Source: Enchytraeus crypticus (lineage: Eukaryota > Annelida > Clitellata > Enchytraeida > Enchytraeidae). Taken from it: a stretch of DNA of 64,000 nt. The DNA lies in the NCBI GenBank assembly GCA_905160935.1, contig CAJHZI010000441.1:124001-188000 (forward strand). The letters run 5' to 3'. Positions 45,199-55,636 of the stretch are shown in pieces (positions within the stretch are counted from its first letter, which is position 1; each line of letters opens with the position of its first letter). The position numbers and the translations under genes are program-made. The notes beneath the pieces were generated by a model. The model was not told where the DNA came from. It saw nothing but the letters and a program-made list of their open reading frames with translations, and searched no databases.

Positions 45199-45674
45199 GT
45201 CATGACTGTGGTCACGGGTCTTTCTCGGACTATTCTCTACTCAACGACACCGTGGGAACCATCATGCACGGCTTCATCCTCTGTCCCTACTACATGTGGA
45301 AGCTCACGCATCGTCATCATCACAAGTTTAACGCCAACTTCGACAAGGACGAAGTCTTCTTTCCCGTCAAAGAGTCAGAACCATGTGCCAAGAATAAGGT
45401 TCTGCCCGGGTTTGGTTTGGGCGTGGGTTGGTTCGGTTATCTGGCTAAGGGTTACAACCCTCGCCCGGTCTGTCACTACGACCCTAGAGAGGCGATGTTT
45501 GCCGGTCACCTGGTGGGATTTTCTTTCTCGATGGCAGCGCTGGGTGCGATGTCGTACGTGCTCTACAAGTTCTACCTGGCTTGTGGTCTGCTGGCGGTCG
45601 TGTCGTTCTACTTCATTCCTCTCTTCGTCTTCGCCTGCTACATGGTCGTCATCACCTTCCTGCATCATCATGAG
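45199..45674 (+). CDS. Methyl-end fatty acid desaturase, exon 3 (histidine boxes 1 and 2)
   Basis: Acceptor CTTGTAG (AG 45197-45198), donor GTGTGT at 45675, phase 0 out. It begins by completing the Gly of GHDCGHGSFSDYSLLND: histidine box 1 is HDCGH. Histidine box 2 is HRHHH in WKLTHRHHHKFNANFDKDE. Then follow a soluble loop ending KGYNPRPVCHYDPREA, two hydrophobic spans (MFAGHLVGFSFSMAALGAMS and LLAVVSFYFIPLFVFACYMV) and TFLHHHE at the exon end. The histidine boxes hold the di-iron centre. The upstream neighbour of the exon is the acceptor array. Confidence 0.95.
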
Positions 45675-45679
45675 GTGTG

Positions 45680-45710
45680 TTTTAAAAATAATAATAATAA
45701 TAATAATAAT

Positions 45711-45741
<31 letters not shown>

Positions 45742-45812
45742 GTAATAATAACATTTAATAATATCATCATCATCATCTACCCTTAAATCCCAGTTTAACT
45801 AGGGTCGGGGTA
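45680..45812. repeat. AAT microsatellite and LINE-type tail in desaturase intron 3
   Basis: (AAT)n at 45684-45750. At 45760-45812 the minus strand reads CCCTAGTTAAACTGGGATTT, then GATGATGATGATG, the 3' tail shared by the LINE at 32.5 kb and the SINE-like copies at 12-13 kb. Confidence 0.75.
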
Positions 45813-45964
45813 GTTATATAGATATATTAATTAAAGTGATTGTACATTAAATTTAGTTATTTCTCACTGCGATTAAGATTTTTAAAAGTATATAATAATT
45901 AAAATGGCCATGTGTTGAAATGAATTATCATTAAAGAGAAAGTCAATAAAGCTAAAACCTAAAA

Positions 45965-46092
45965 AAGCTAAGGTTAACGTCAGTTTCCTCGCTCGAAAGC
46001 TACGTCAGTGACGGGCGATCCCAGGATTTGTACCCCGCACATACTGATCCGCGGTCGACTATCTTACCAACTTAGCCTCTGGCTCCAGCCAG
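45965..46092 (-). mobile_element. tRNA-derived SINE, family A, in desaturase intron 3
   Basis: On the minus strand A-box side GGAGCCAGAGGCTAAGTTGG, B box region GGTACAAATCCTGGG (one change from consensus), core GAGGAAACTGACGTTAACC. AATAAAG flanks both sides (45951-45957 and 46095-46101), a likely target duplication. Confidence 0.85.
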
Positions 46093-46275
46093 AAATAAAG
46101 TATAATCCGCTATTTGTTATTTGTGAAATGAATTAACATTAAACAGAGAGTAGATAAAGTATAATCCGCTATTTGTTATTGCCATTTGTTATTGCCATTT
46201 GTTATTTTTTCTTTAAATGAATTAGCACTAAACAGAGAGTCGATAAAGTCTAATCCGCTGTTTTTTATGTGTTTG
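46093..46275 (+). repeat. Tandem duplication abutting the exon 4 acceptor
   Basis: ATAAAGTATAATCCGCTATT or its variant ATAAAGTCTAATCCGCTGTT occurs at about 46096, 46156 and 46243, with AACATTAAACAGAGAGT between. A further, older copy at 45930-45957 is cut off by the SINE. The last copy ends about 20 bases before the acceptor. Confidence 0.75.
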
Positions 46276-46281
46276 GCGCAG

Positions 46282-46587
46282 GTGAACATCCCGTGGTACG
46301 CCGACGGGCAGTGGGACTTTGTGCGTGGTCAGCTCTCTACCGTGGACCGGCACTACGGCATCGTCCACTCGCTCATCCACAATATCGGCACCCATCAGAT
46401 GCACCACATGTTCACCAAGATCCCGCACTACCGGCTCGAGGAGGCCACGGTCGCCTTCAGAGCGGCGTTCCCCGAGCTCGTGCGCAAGTGCGAGGAACCG
46501 ATAATGACGTCCTATGCCAGGATGTTCAAGAAGTACGAGGAGCAGTGTGTCATCAAGGACGACACGCAGATTCACTACTATCAGTAG
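46282..46587 (+). CDS. Methyl-end fatty acid desaturase, terminal exon 4 (histidine box 3)
   Basis: Acceptor GGCGCAG (AG 46280-46281); stop TAG 46585-46587. It encodes VNIPWYADGQWDFVRGQLST, then VHSLIHNIGTHQMHHMFTKI with histidine box 3 HQMHH, then PHYRLEEATVAFRAAFPELV. It ends in DDTQIHYYQ with no dilysine ER-retrieval tail. Total coding length from four exons is 1164 bp, 387 residues, normal for the family. All joins are in phase and all eight catalytic histidines of the boxes are kept, so the gene looks functional. Confidence 0.95.
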   Translation: MNIPWYADGQWDFVRGQLSTVDRHYGIVHSLIHNIGTHQMHHMFTKIPHYRLEEATVAFRAAFPELVRKCEEPIMTSYARMFKKYEEQCVIKDDTQIHYYQ

Positions 46588-46886
46588 GGCTGCCTGTTGT
46601 CATGGACGACGTTTGGACTCGCTGCTTTCGTTAGGCGCTGTGATGTGAGTAGTTAGGGGTAGCGTAAGATTGAGTGTCTGTATAGCGAATGATTTGACTT
46701 CATTCGAGGTACGGTTAGTTAGGTGTCTGTTTACTGTATAATTATTATTGAAATCATTGTTTTGTTTAACAGATTTATGAATATTATTTTAGTTAATGAA
46801 CTATTATTTCAAATTAGGTAATGTTTATTGTATTAGTAAATTGTGATCTAGAAGACACGTGCATGAAAGTTAATACAGGTATTAGT

Positions 46887-46892
46887 AATAAA
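46887..46892 (+). terminator. Candidate poly(A) signal of the desaturase gene
   Basis: AATAAA 300 bp after the stop codon, the first one downstream. Chosen on position and consensus only. Confidence 0.45.
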
Positions 46893-48842
46893 AATATTTT
46901 TTGTTTATACAAAAATTGTTATTGTAGCTTGGTTGTGCTAAGTCAAGTTAGCTCGTCTGTGCAAAACTTATTTCAAATGGTTTAATGGAATATGTATTGA
47001 TAGTTGGGCTACTCCAGATCCATTATAACAACTGCCAAAGCACCTTTCATTGCATAATTCAAATACGATTGTTCATATTTTGAAGGTTATTTTCTCTACA
47101 GTACTTAACGTATTGAAACTTAGTATTAGATACTATCATATTTGTGTCCTTACGGCGCTGTACAAGTATATATAATTTCAATGCTCTATGTTAGACAAAA
47201 TTGAAATTTTAGTACATGTATATTATTACTGACAGTTTTTATTTAATAATATTTTCATCTCTTCAGATTTGCCAGTTTCTTGTTTATAATACAACTACTC
47301 TGATCAATAGTGTTTTGCACTAGTATAATGTTTGTACTCTACTACTATCATTAGTCAATTATTGCATAACATTGTGCTGTAGTATGGCATTGCTTCCCGG
47401 TGTATACGAGAACTTTGTAGGTATTATAAACTTGATCGATTGAGATATGTGAGAGTCTGATTATGACTGAGCCAGCAGGGAGCCAGCAATCATGAGCTGT
47501 TTGTGCTTTTCCTGTTCTATGGTAAGAAATGAGACGTCATGCATTGCTCGCTGCTCATGGTGTTTTTAGGAAATTTTTAGAATGAGCTTTGAACTTATTC
47601 CTTTTTGAATTCTTGATTGTAATTTTTAAAGAATACGTCGAATATTGATTGATGAAAATTAATAAAATTCAACAGTATTTGAGGTAGTGTAAGCTGTTTC
47701 TAGATGATTGATTGATTTAAAGCAATCAAATTCAACCGTATTTGAGAAGTGTAAGTTAATTCTAGCTGCTAAATTAACTGAATTAGATATGGTCATTTAA
47801 GTTTTGAGAAGTTTGAAGGCAGAAATTGTTAAGAATGCCTGTTGTGATTCTTGCACGAAGCCTCTAATCTCTGCCACTGATTTGTCTATCTCTTCACTGA
47901 TTTATCTCCATGGTTTCAAGGAGACCTATCTAATTCTTACTGCTAAATGACTGAATATAATTTCTGAATATTATTTATCACATTTAGAAAATGATATACT
48001 GTGTGCTGCCAACATTGCTATTCATATTGACTGCAAATGTAATGGATTCTTATAGGAAATGCTGAAGCCTAATGTCACAGTTCTGTCTCGACAGTCTGTA
48101 GAGTACATACAGTATATAGTTAAGCATTTCTATTCATTTGCTTGGAAAGTCTGATGCCATTATTATATTAGATCCTCAAGACCGATTCGTTATTACTGTC
48201 AATTTCATTAGGACTTCGAACTCTTGTGATATTAACAAAGATAGTTTGTTATCGCTACTCAATGGTATCAGATTCAAAGCAGACTGTTGTGATTTTGCTG
48301 TCGCACGATATAGTTGAATGTGAAATGGTCACATTGCCAAGATATGCCCAGTGATTTTGTTTTATATCTTTGATGCCAAAGAGCTGAGGATAGATTTGTT
48401 AGATATTATTTAATGCCCGTTTGTTAATCTCAAATATAATTGGCTCCAAAAGCGAAACAAGCTATTTTGTAGAATTGCGTTTAATGTTTTGTTGACGACT
48501 AAATTCCAAACATCTTTTATTCAAGTTTGAGTTTCTTGTAGAAAATGTTGCGTATTGTGCATTTATATAACTTCACTGTTGTAATACCGGTGATCTGCTT
48601 CAGCTATTGCATACGTTCATAAATATCCGAATATTAAACTGTGACTGTGCTTTGAGTTTTAGGAAACGATTGACCATTTGAGAGTAGAGTTGTGGAGATG
48701 ATTTTTGAGTGATTCGAGATTTGATTTGTTGAAATGATTAGCTAAATAAAATACAGTTATGTCCACCCATTGATTTATGTTGTAGTTTATAATTATTTAC
48801 AGATGAGCATGAAACACTCGATTTAATATATAGTAGGTCTCA
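46893..48842. other. Unassigned sequence downstream of the desaturase
   Basis: About 1.9 kb without a supported frame or repeat family. It could include a longer 3' UTR, as another AATAAA lies near 48744. Confidence 0.45.
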
Positions 48843-48943
48843 TTACATACATAACGGCACACTGGGTCAGGAAGCACATATGCTTGTTTAAGACCCATTT
48901 CCTCCTTCCTCTCCATGGTTATTAGTAATCGTTGCCTTTTGCG
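48843..48943 (-). mobile_element. Tail of a 5S-SINE family member
   Basis: TACATAACGGCACACTGGGT, AAGCACATATGCTTGTTTAA, ATGGTTATTAGTAATCGTTG matches the tail of the 35.1 kb element almost base for base, but the 5S-derived head is missing. Confidence 0.8.
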
Positions 48944-49317
48944 TAATAATTAATTAATTATTAGGCATTTATCATAACATTCAGTAATGATTGAGATTTG
49001 AGTTGTATCGAGATTTATATTGTATAATGAATTGATATCGCTACTTACATTAAATTGTCTAATGGTTTATTATTTCTCTGTACCTCTGCATACGATTGAC
49101 GTCTTAATGAGTGTATTACCTGTTACCCAGGGAAAAGTTCAACCAACTACCTTTTTATCGTATCAATATAGGGCGCGCCGTACTTCCAACTAACCCATTC
49201 ACTAATTAATCTTTACGAGTTAATTACTGTGTAAAATTAATTTCGTCATATGCATACAAAAGCTGGATATATGATTTAATTTTTAAATTGATACTAATAT
49301 AATATTATATTGGGGAA
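48944..49317. other. Unassigned sequence
   Basis: AT-rich, no gene or repeat recognised. Confidence 0.5.
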
Positions 49318-49448
49318 TCTCTCTCTCTCTCTCTCTCTCAGTGCGCTGCCTACTGGCAGGTCCATGGTATATAACGCCTCCACTCTTCTCTGTCTTCCAT
49401 TTTCATCTTCATGTCCACATACGAGTGGATCTTTAAATCATCTAACAT
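49318..49448 (-). mobile_element. LINE 3' end, (GA)n-tailed family
   Basis: On the minus strand a frame reads MLDDLKIHSYVDMKMKMEDR, then EEWRRYIPWTCQ and TAG, followed at once by GCAGCGCACTGAGAGAGA. The DREEWRR motif resembles the extreme C terminus of RTE-like LINE ORFs. The same sequence occurs at 59766-59911 and inside the coding exon at 56861-56995. Confidence 0.7.
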
Positions 49449-50189
49449 TTCTTTTGATATATAGCATTATTCTTGGGAATCTGCATATGACGAGGTAAGC
49501 CCTCTATGCCTTCTTCAGCTTCGACTTACATTTACTGGGCAGGGGCGTCATTCCCTGATAACACTATACTGTTGACCCATTATTGGGGAATATAAGATAT
49601 ATTTTTCGTCACTATCGGTAGTATATCTGTGTTGGTGGCCACATAGGAAACGTTTGACTATCGATAAAAATTTTTGAACCCAACATCTACATATGTGAAT
49701 AGTGTATTAGCTGTTATCAGCAGCGTAGGCTCCTAGTCAATCGTTGATTGTTTACAGGCCCCAAGTAAGTGTTAGGTTTGTATAGAGATGGAGATCCTAC
49801 GCTTGTTGTAAGGCTCTGTAGGACTCTGCTATAGATGGTTTGTTGATAAACTTCAATTGTTCTGTAAACCACTGATTGATCCTAAAAGCTGTGAGAACAA
49901 GCTCTCTATGTGCCACACAACCTTCAACTTAGATTTCTTTACTAATCAACTCGTGATGCTCTGTTCATTAGGCACTCCGAGATTTAAATTCCTGTTTATA
50001 TTCTGCTATATCGCTTTTCTGCGCTTGAAGACAATCATTCAAATAGTGGACAGATGTAGGCCAAAGTTGAAGAAGACTCTTTCAGGATATTTTTAGGACT
50101 CTATTCTTCAAGTGCTCTACCTGAAATCCTAACTCTAAGACATACATTTCAAGCATTTCTCTCTAGTTTGTCTCTTTTTTGTTTTTTAG
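49449..50189. other. Unassigned sequence
   Basis: A 79-codon frame at 49857-50096 has no recognisable motif and no clear splice context, so I do not call it. Confidence 0.45.
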
Positions 50190-50360
50190 TCTCTTTTTCT
50201 CTCTAGTGTTGAGCCAAGCGGCAGGTCCAAGGTACATAATCCTACTCACTGATTTCACGCTCCATTAAGAGCACACCATCGATTAACGAGTTACTCTCTT
50301 CACAAATGGATGCCTTATCCACACATTTATGTAGACTATAGCCTATTAAGATACATATTA
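50190..50360 (-). mobile_element. LINE 3'-end relative, second member
   Basis: Shares GGACCTGCCGCTTGGCTCAA, CACTAGAGAG and the flanking ATGTAGACTATAG with 41640-41825. The GA tail is decayed. Confidence 0.5.
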
Positions 50361-52598
50361 CTCTTTTTTACTGCGAATTACAAGGGTGTCTTCAAAACAT
50401 CGTTCACTGTGTAAAAACTAATGAGAAATATAGACCTATCATCACCATTATCATTATCATCATCATCATCATCACTTGTTTATTTCAGACTTAAGTCCAT
50501 AAAATAGTGCATGTACAGCAACTGTATCGTACAACAATACGGACTTTGATTATTCTTAATTCACGCATCACTATGCAGATATGCCTGCGAAATATGAAAC
50601 TGCGAGATAAAATATTAGCTCTACGACAGTTATTACACAGCAGTATCATTATCTGCTCATGCCAATGTTAAATTTGACTAAAACCAGTTTGCTCATAATT
50701 ATTTATGGATCTAACAGCCCGCTTTTGCGCAGTAGGAGCACAGCTAAAACTTTACGTAATTGCTGAGTTCTAACACAAACTGCAACAAGAGCGGACTATC
50801 TAATGGTCTGAGCCTTATCTAAGCTCACGAGTTCGGCTGATTAGAGCATTTGGCCAGTCGCCACGTTCTATATTGAGGAGTATAAACAGTGTGTAGCGCT
50901 ATGTTGGGATTTAAGTTTTCGTTGTAAGACGTTTTTAAAAGAAATAGCAATTATAGAAATTGAATAAAAAAATTCAAATTTAGAAATTTAACTAACAATT
51001 CTACATTATAGAGAATGTGTTTGGGACCAACTAGTTTCTAGTAGGCTACATTTAAAATTTAAACAATGAATTACAATTATTAAGTTTAGCATCTTAAAAA
51101 TATTGGTTTATATCACTATGTCTGTACGATTTCTATCAGTTAATCATTTTAATATTAAACTAGTCAACAAACTACAATTAGCAGAATATATCTAGATGGA
51201 TGTGGCTATATAGCAACAAAAATCGATGTGTAATTAGGCCTAGAATTATTTGTAATTAGTATAAGTATTAATGAAATGTAAAAATGTCATAATAATTTAA
51301 ATAAATATATAAACACAACACAGAATCGGGCCCTGAGATACAAAAAATATACTAGTAATATTTATTATTATTAATATTATTATTATAATTATTATCACTA
51401 TTATTATTATTGTTGTCGTTATTATTATTTTGAATGCTAATATTTTTATTATCATTATTATTAGTATAGCTATTATACGATTAACTATATAAATATTATA
51501 TATTTACATTATATATAATAATTATAATAATACTTATTATAAAATAATTTAAATAATATTATTAATTAACTTTAAAAATCTAACCATTAAAGATGCTGCA
51601 TTTGCCTCGTCTGCCTTGCCTGACGACAAATGGCAGGTCCCTGAAGGTTGCAGCTTAACCAGTTTAACACAGTGTATCACTCGAGAGCGCCTGATCCATC
51701 ATTTGTAGGCTCGAAACGTAATTACGCTGCATAATTCTGCATAATGATTCTTGGTACTATAAAATAAGCAATTCTGCAGTGAAAACCCCGGGCTATCCTA
51801 TAGGTTACACGAGTAATTCGTAAATCTGGTGGTACTTTTAGTATAAAATCGCTCATGTTTGACGAATGCTAATATGCTAATGAATGACTGCATATAGGAC
51901 TAGATGGAATTTATTTAGTTGTTAACTTAAAGAACAGTTAATGCATCGCAGTTTTAGATTTTGTTAGAATTCTGCGGGCAATATTTGTAAAGAATTTAAA
52001 TTGAAGTTTATTAATAGTTACACATAGTAGAATTTCGCACAGGTCTAATAGGAAATTCTAGACAAGGAGTTTCAAAGCGAAATTCAAGAGAAGCGAAGTA
52101 AACGATAAATTATTATACATTATTTGAACTTAAGAGAAGTAATTGATCGTCATTACTAAATCATAATTGAGACTCAGGGACTAATTCAACTTTTTTGATA
52201 TCATAATAGTAAATGTGTATATATATTACGGAATATTACAGAAGCTCTAGAGCATTATACCTGCGTGCAATACTAGGCCTTTATGATTGCATTATCACAG
52301 TTTTATAAAAGTTACAATATTCTCATTAGTGCATACTTGCATTACATTATTACAGTACTGATGTGATTATAATATTGCAAGCAGTATTTAATATTTGATC
52401 ATTACATTCTTACATTATAGCTATAGAATTAAAAGATTTGATTATTACAAATTTCGAAACACTACGATACTAGGTGTTACTTTCAGTGATGTTTGAGTTT
52501 GACTCAAGCATAAGTAAAAGCCAAGCCGAAAGGTTTATATGACTCGAAGACTTGAAGTAAAATCAAAAGTAAAAGTGAAAAGAACTAGGCTACATGTA
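50361..52598. other. Unassigned AT-rich sequence
   Basis: Holds a (CAT)n tract at 50440-50476 and a TTATTA-rich block at 51350-51560. I see no gene. The segment 52599-52644 is the source-like copy of a 46-nt duplication found inside the hAT element. Confidence 0.5.
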
Positions 52599-52696
52599 AA
52601 GTGTTTTCTACTTGGCATAGTACCGTAGAACGGGTTTTAGCGTTCAATCCAAAAGTCGTTCGAGACTCTTAAACTGATGCAGCAGTGACTGCTAAC

Positions 52697-52938
52697 TAGA
52701 GACCTGCGCGGGGTGAAAATTTTAACCCAACCCCGCCCCGCGGGGTGAGACATGATTCCATCCCCACCCTGTCCAGAAAAAATTGTTTCCGTCCCCACCC
52801 CGCCTCGCAAGCATTGATTCCAAACCCCGCCCCGCACCCGTGTAACTTATTCCTGACCCCGCTCCACCCCGCAATGAAATATTTTAGCATGCATTTCAAG
52901 ATAATACACTTTATTATTCTTATACATGTAACAAGTAC

Positions 52939-52994
<56 letters not shown>

Positions 52995-53060
52995 TGTTTT
53001 CTACTTGGCATAGTACCGTAAAACGGGTTTTAGCGTTATATAATATTATATATATATATA

Positions 53061-53115
<55 letters not shown>

Positions 53116-54562
53116 ACACATGTGCAGAGGTTAAAGAGTGAATTGATATTTATGGGAACGGTCACAATTTTTAGGCCAACCCGTAATGTATTTACAGGTT
53201 TCCAATTATCTAATATGGGCCCCTCTCGGGGGATAGCGCCTCAGAAAAAATGAGAGCCAGGGGAATGCTGTTCTTTATGCTCCCTCCCAATTTAACCACT
53301 GTGTATGTGGGTGTGTGTGTGTATTTGAATGTGGATTAGTACAATACTCAAATTTTAACGAATATTTAGAATTAGGAATCCACTAAACCGATACTTAAAG
53401 CCAATATTTCTGAACTAACTGTGATTTTATGAAACTGATCAAGCATAAACTTAAAAGTGCTAAGCACTGTAATTTTTGCAACAACAATAAATCTGTTATA
53501 TAATTTAGGGAAATGGTTTCTTAATTTATGAGCTATTATACCTTGTAAAATATTACTAAAAACATTACAAACCTTTCTTAGAATTTCTTATTGTAGCATC
53601 TTCGAAGACACGCGGATGTTTAGTTAAGAATATAGATCAAATATCCCTGATCCAGATAAGTCTATTTTGTTGTTTTATTAAATTTTCAAGTATTCTGTAT
53701 GAAATATATAAGAGATATCAAATTCACTCTTAATCACACAAAAATACTAGAAATAGCGACACTTTAACTAACTCTTTAGACTAATATCTAAATCTAAGTA
53801 TTTAATTATAAACATCATGTTTTCAATTTTTCTAAACACGTTGTTTCGAACTTCAATATAAAGCATCTAAATGGCTCGTTTTCTTTTGAAACTTGGAATT
53901 TTATATGCTCAATTTTAAACAGTATTTTCTATTAATAGCTTTGTACTATATTTATATACTTATTCATTATATTTATGGCTATATTTATAATATTTTTACA
54001 GTATTTTATTTTATAGAATGACAATAAATAGATAAATCAACAAATCAACAAAACTTAAAACGTGACTGTTTTTAAAATGTATAACCATTATCTGATTGAG
54101 TTAATCATCCCTTAAATTTTTAATTTATTAAGTGCTGCTATACTTTTTGATTAAACAAGCTGAAAAAATGAAATGACTGGACAAGAAAAAAGCTCATAAA
54201 GATTAGAATCTCAATGAATGAGATTTCTGACAGTGGCGAGATATAAAAGAAATAACAAAGAATCCCGCTGAAAATGAAGGGCTTCCGATAAAAAATATAT
54301 TAATGTTGACACGACAACAACAACAGAATGTTAGTGCTAGTATTCGCAAGGTAAGCAAATAAGCGAAAAACATAAAATTCACAATATTTAAATCAAATAT
54401 TAAGTTGCTGCTTTACCTAGTAAACCCGCGGGGGCACCGTAAATCCAGCCCCAGACCCCGCGGGGGCCCCGAAAACCCAGCCCCCGACCCCGCGGGGGCC
54501 CCGTTCGAAATCATTCCAACCCCGCGGGGGCCCCGCGGATGGGGGCCCCGCGCCTGTCTCTA
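52697..54562. mobile_element. Non-autonomous hAT-like DNA transposon, 1866 bp
   Basis: Flanked by CTGCTAAC at 52689-52696 and 54563-54570, an exact 8-bp target duplication. The ends are inverted: TAGAGACCTGCGCGGGG at the left and TAGAGACAGGCGCGGGG on the reverse strand at the right (15 of 17 identical), starting with the YARNG form of hAT termini. Both subterminal regions (about 180 and 140 bp) are built of GC-rich repeats such as ACCCCGCCCCGC and CCCCGCGGGGGCCCCG, in contrast to an AT-rich centre. No transposase frame is present, so mobilisation would have needed an autonomous relative. Confidence 0.85.
52930..53112. repeat. TA microsatellite inside the hAT element, with a 46-nt insert
   Basis: (TA)n on both sides of 52992-53037, a 46-nt segment that matches 52599-52644 with one mismatch (AAGTGTTTTCTACTTGGCAT ... 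GGGTTTTAGCGTT). The insert is not part of the TA repeat. Confidence 0.9.
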
Positions 54563-54689
54563 CTGCTAACGTCTAATATTTCGTTTAAATCGGCCGCTGA
54601 CACGTGCATTTGTTGCTTTATAATTAGTTCAAAATTAAAGCTCTTGGCATGCTGTCTCTAAGCATGCAGTCTGTAGGCATTTGGTAGAA

Positions 54690-54692
54690 CAA

Positions 54693-54759
<67 letters not shown>

Positions 54760-54766
54760 AGTTAGG
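54690..54766. repeat. TA microsatellite
   Basis: (TA)n tract directly before a family B SINE; a second (TA)n follows that SINE at 55000-55052. Confidence 0.9.
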
Positions 54767-55135
<369 letters not shown>

Positions 55136-55490
55136 AAGACTGTTGGAAAGTATGATTTTTATCCTGTGTGCGTGTGCACAGGTGTATAAGCATCAATTTT
55201 GATAGCATCTGAAAGGTTTTTGACAATCCAAAAACATAAATAGGAAATATTTATTTTTAGGACTACATCTAGATGTTGATAAATGTTGAACTATAATTAA
55301 CATTTAGATCTCAGATAGTCTTTCGATGGATATTTGACATTTGAGATACGTTCTGAAAGTCCCAATGGACCTGTATTTGAACCTCTCCGTATTACTACAT
55401 TTTTAAAGACTCCATAGATTTACTTCGCGTCACTTATTCTGTGGTAGAGCCGATAGCACGTTGCAAGGTTGTCCAAATGTGGATCAATAG
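55136..55490. other. Unassigned sequence upstream of the third gene
   Basis: No gene or promoter element is supported. Confidence 0.45.
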
Positions 55491-55494
55491 GCGT

Positions 55495-55575
55495 AGCGTT
55501 TAAATTTAGTACTCGCATCGTCCCTGACATGCTATCGAGCAGGAAACTGACGTTAAACTTTGGGTTTGACGTTTG
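55495..55575 (+). mobile_element. tRNA-derived SINE, family A, 3' part
   Basis: TCCCTGACATGCTATCGAGC, then AGGAAACTGACGTTAAACTT and TGGGTTTGAC match the SINE core and tail. It lies only about 60 bp before the start codon used below, so the transcription start or a 5' splice site may lie within retroposon sequence. Confidence 0.6.
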
Positions 55576-55636
55576 GTGTACTCTCAGTATTATTTGAACT
55601 CCATATGCCTGAGACCCCACGTCAGCGTCACTTGAA

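Noticed and set aside
46228-46575. 115-codon minus-strand frame opposite desaturase exon 4
   Set aside because: Shadow of the real coding exon, caused by its GC-rich third positions.
49857-50096. 79-codon frame with Cys and hydrophobic residues
   Set aside because: No motif, no splice context, composition like surrounding non-coding DNA.
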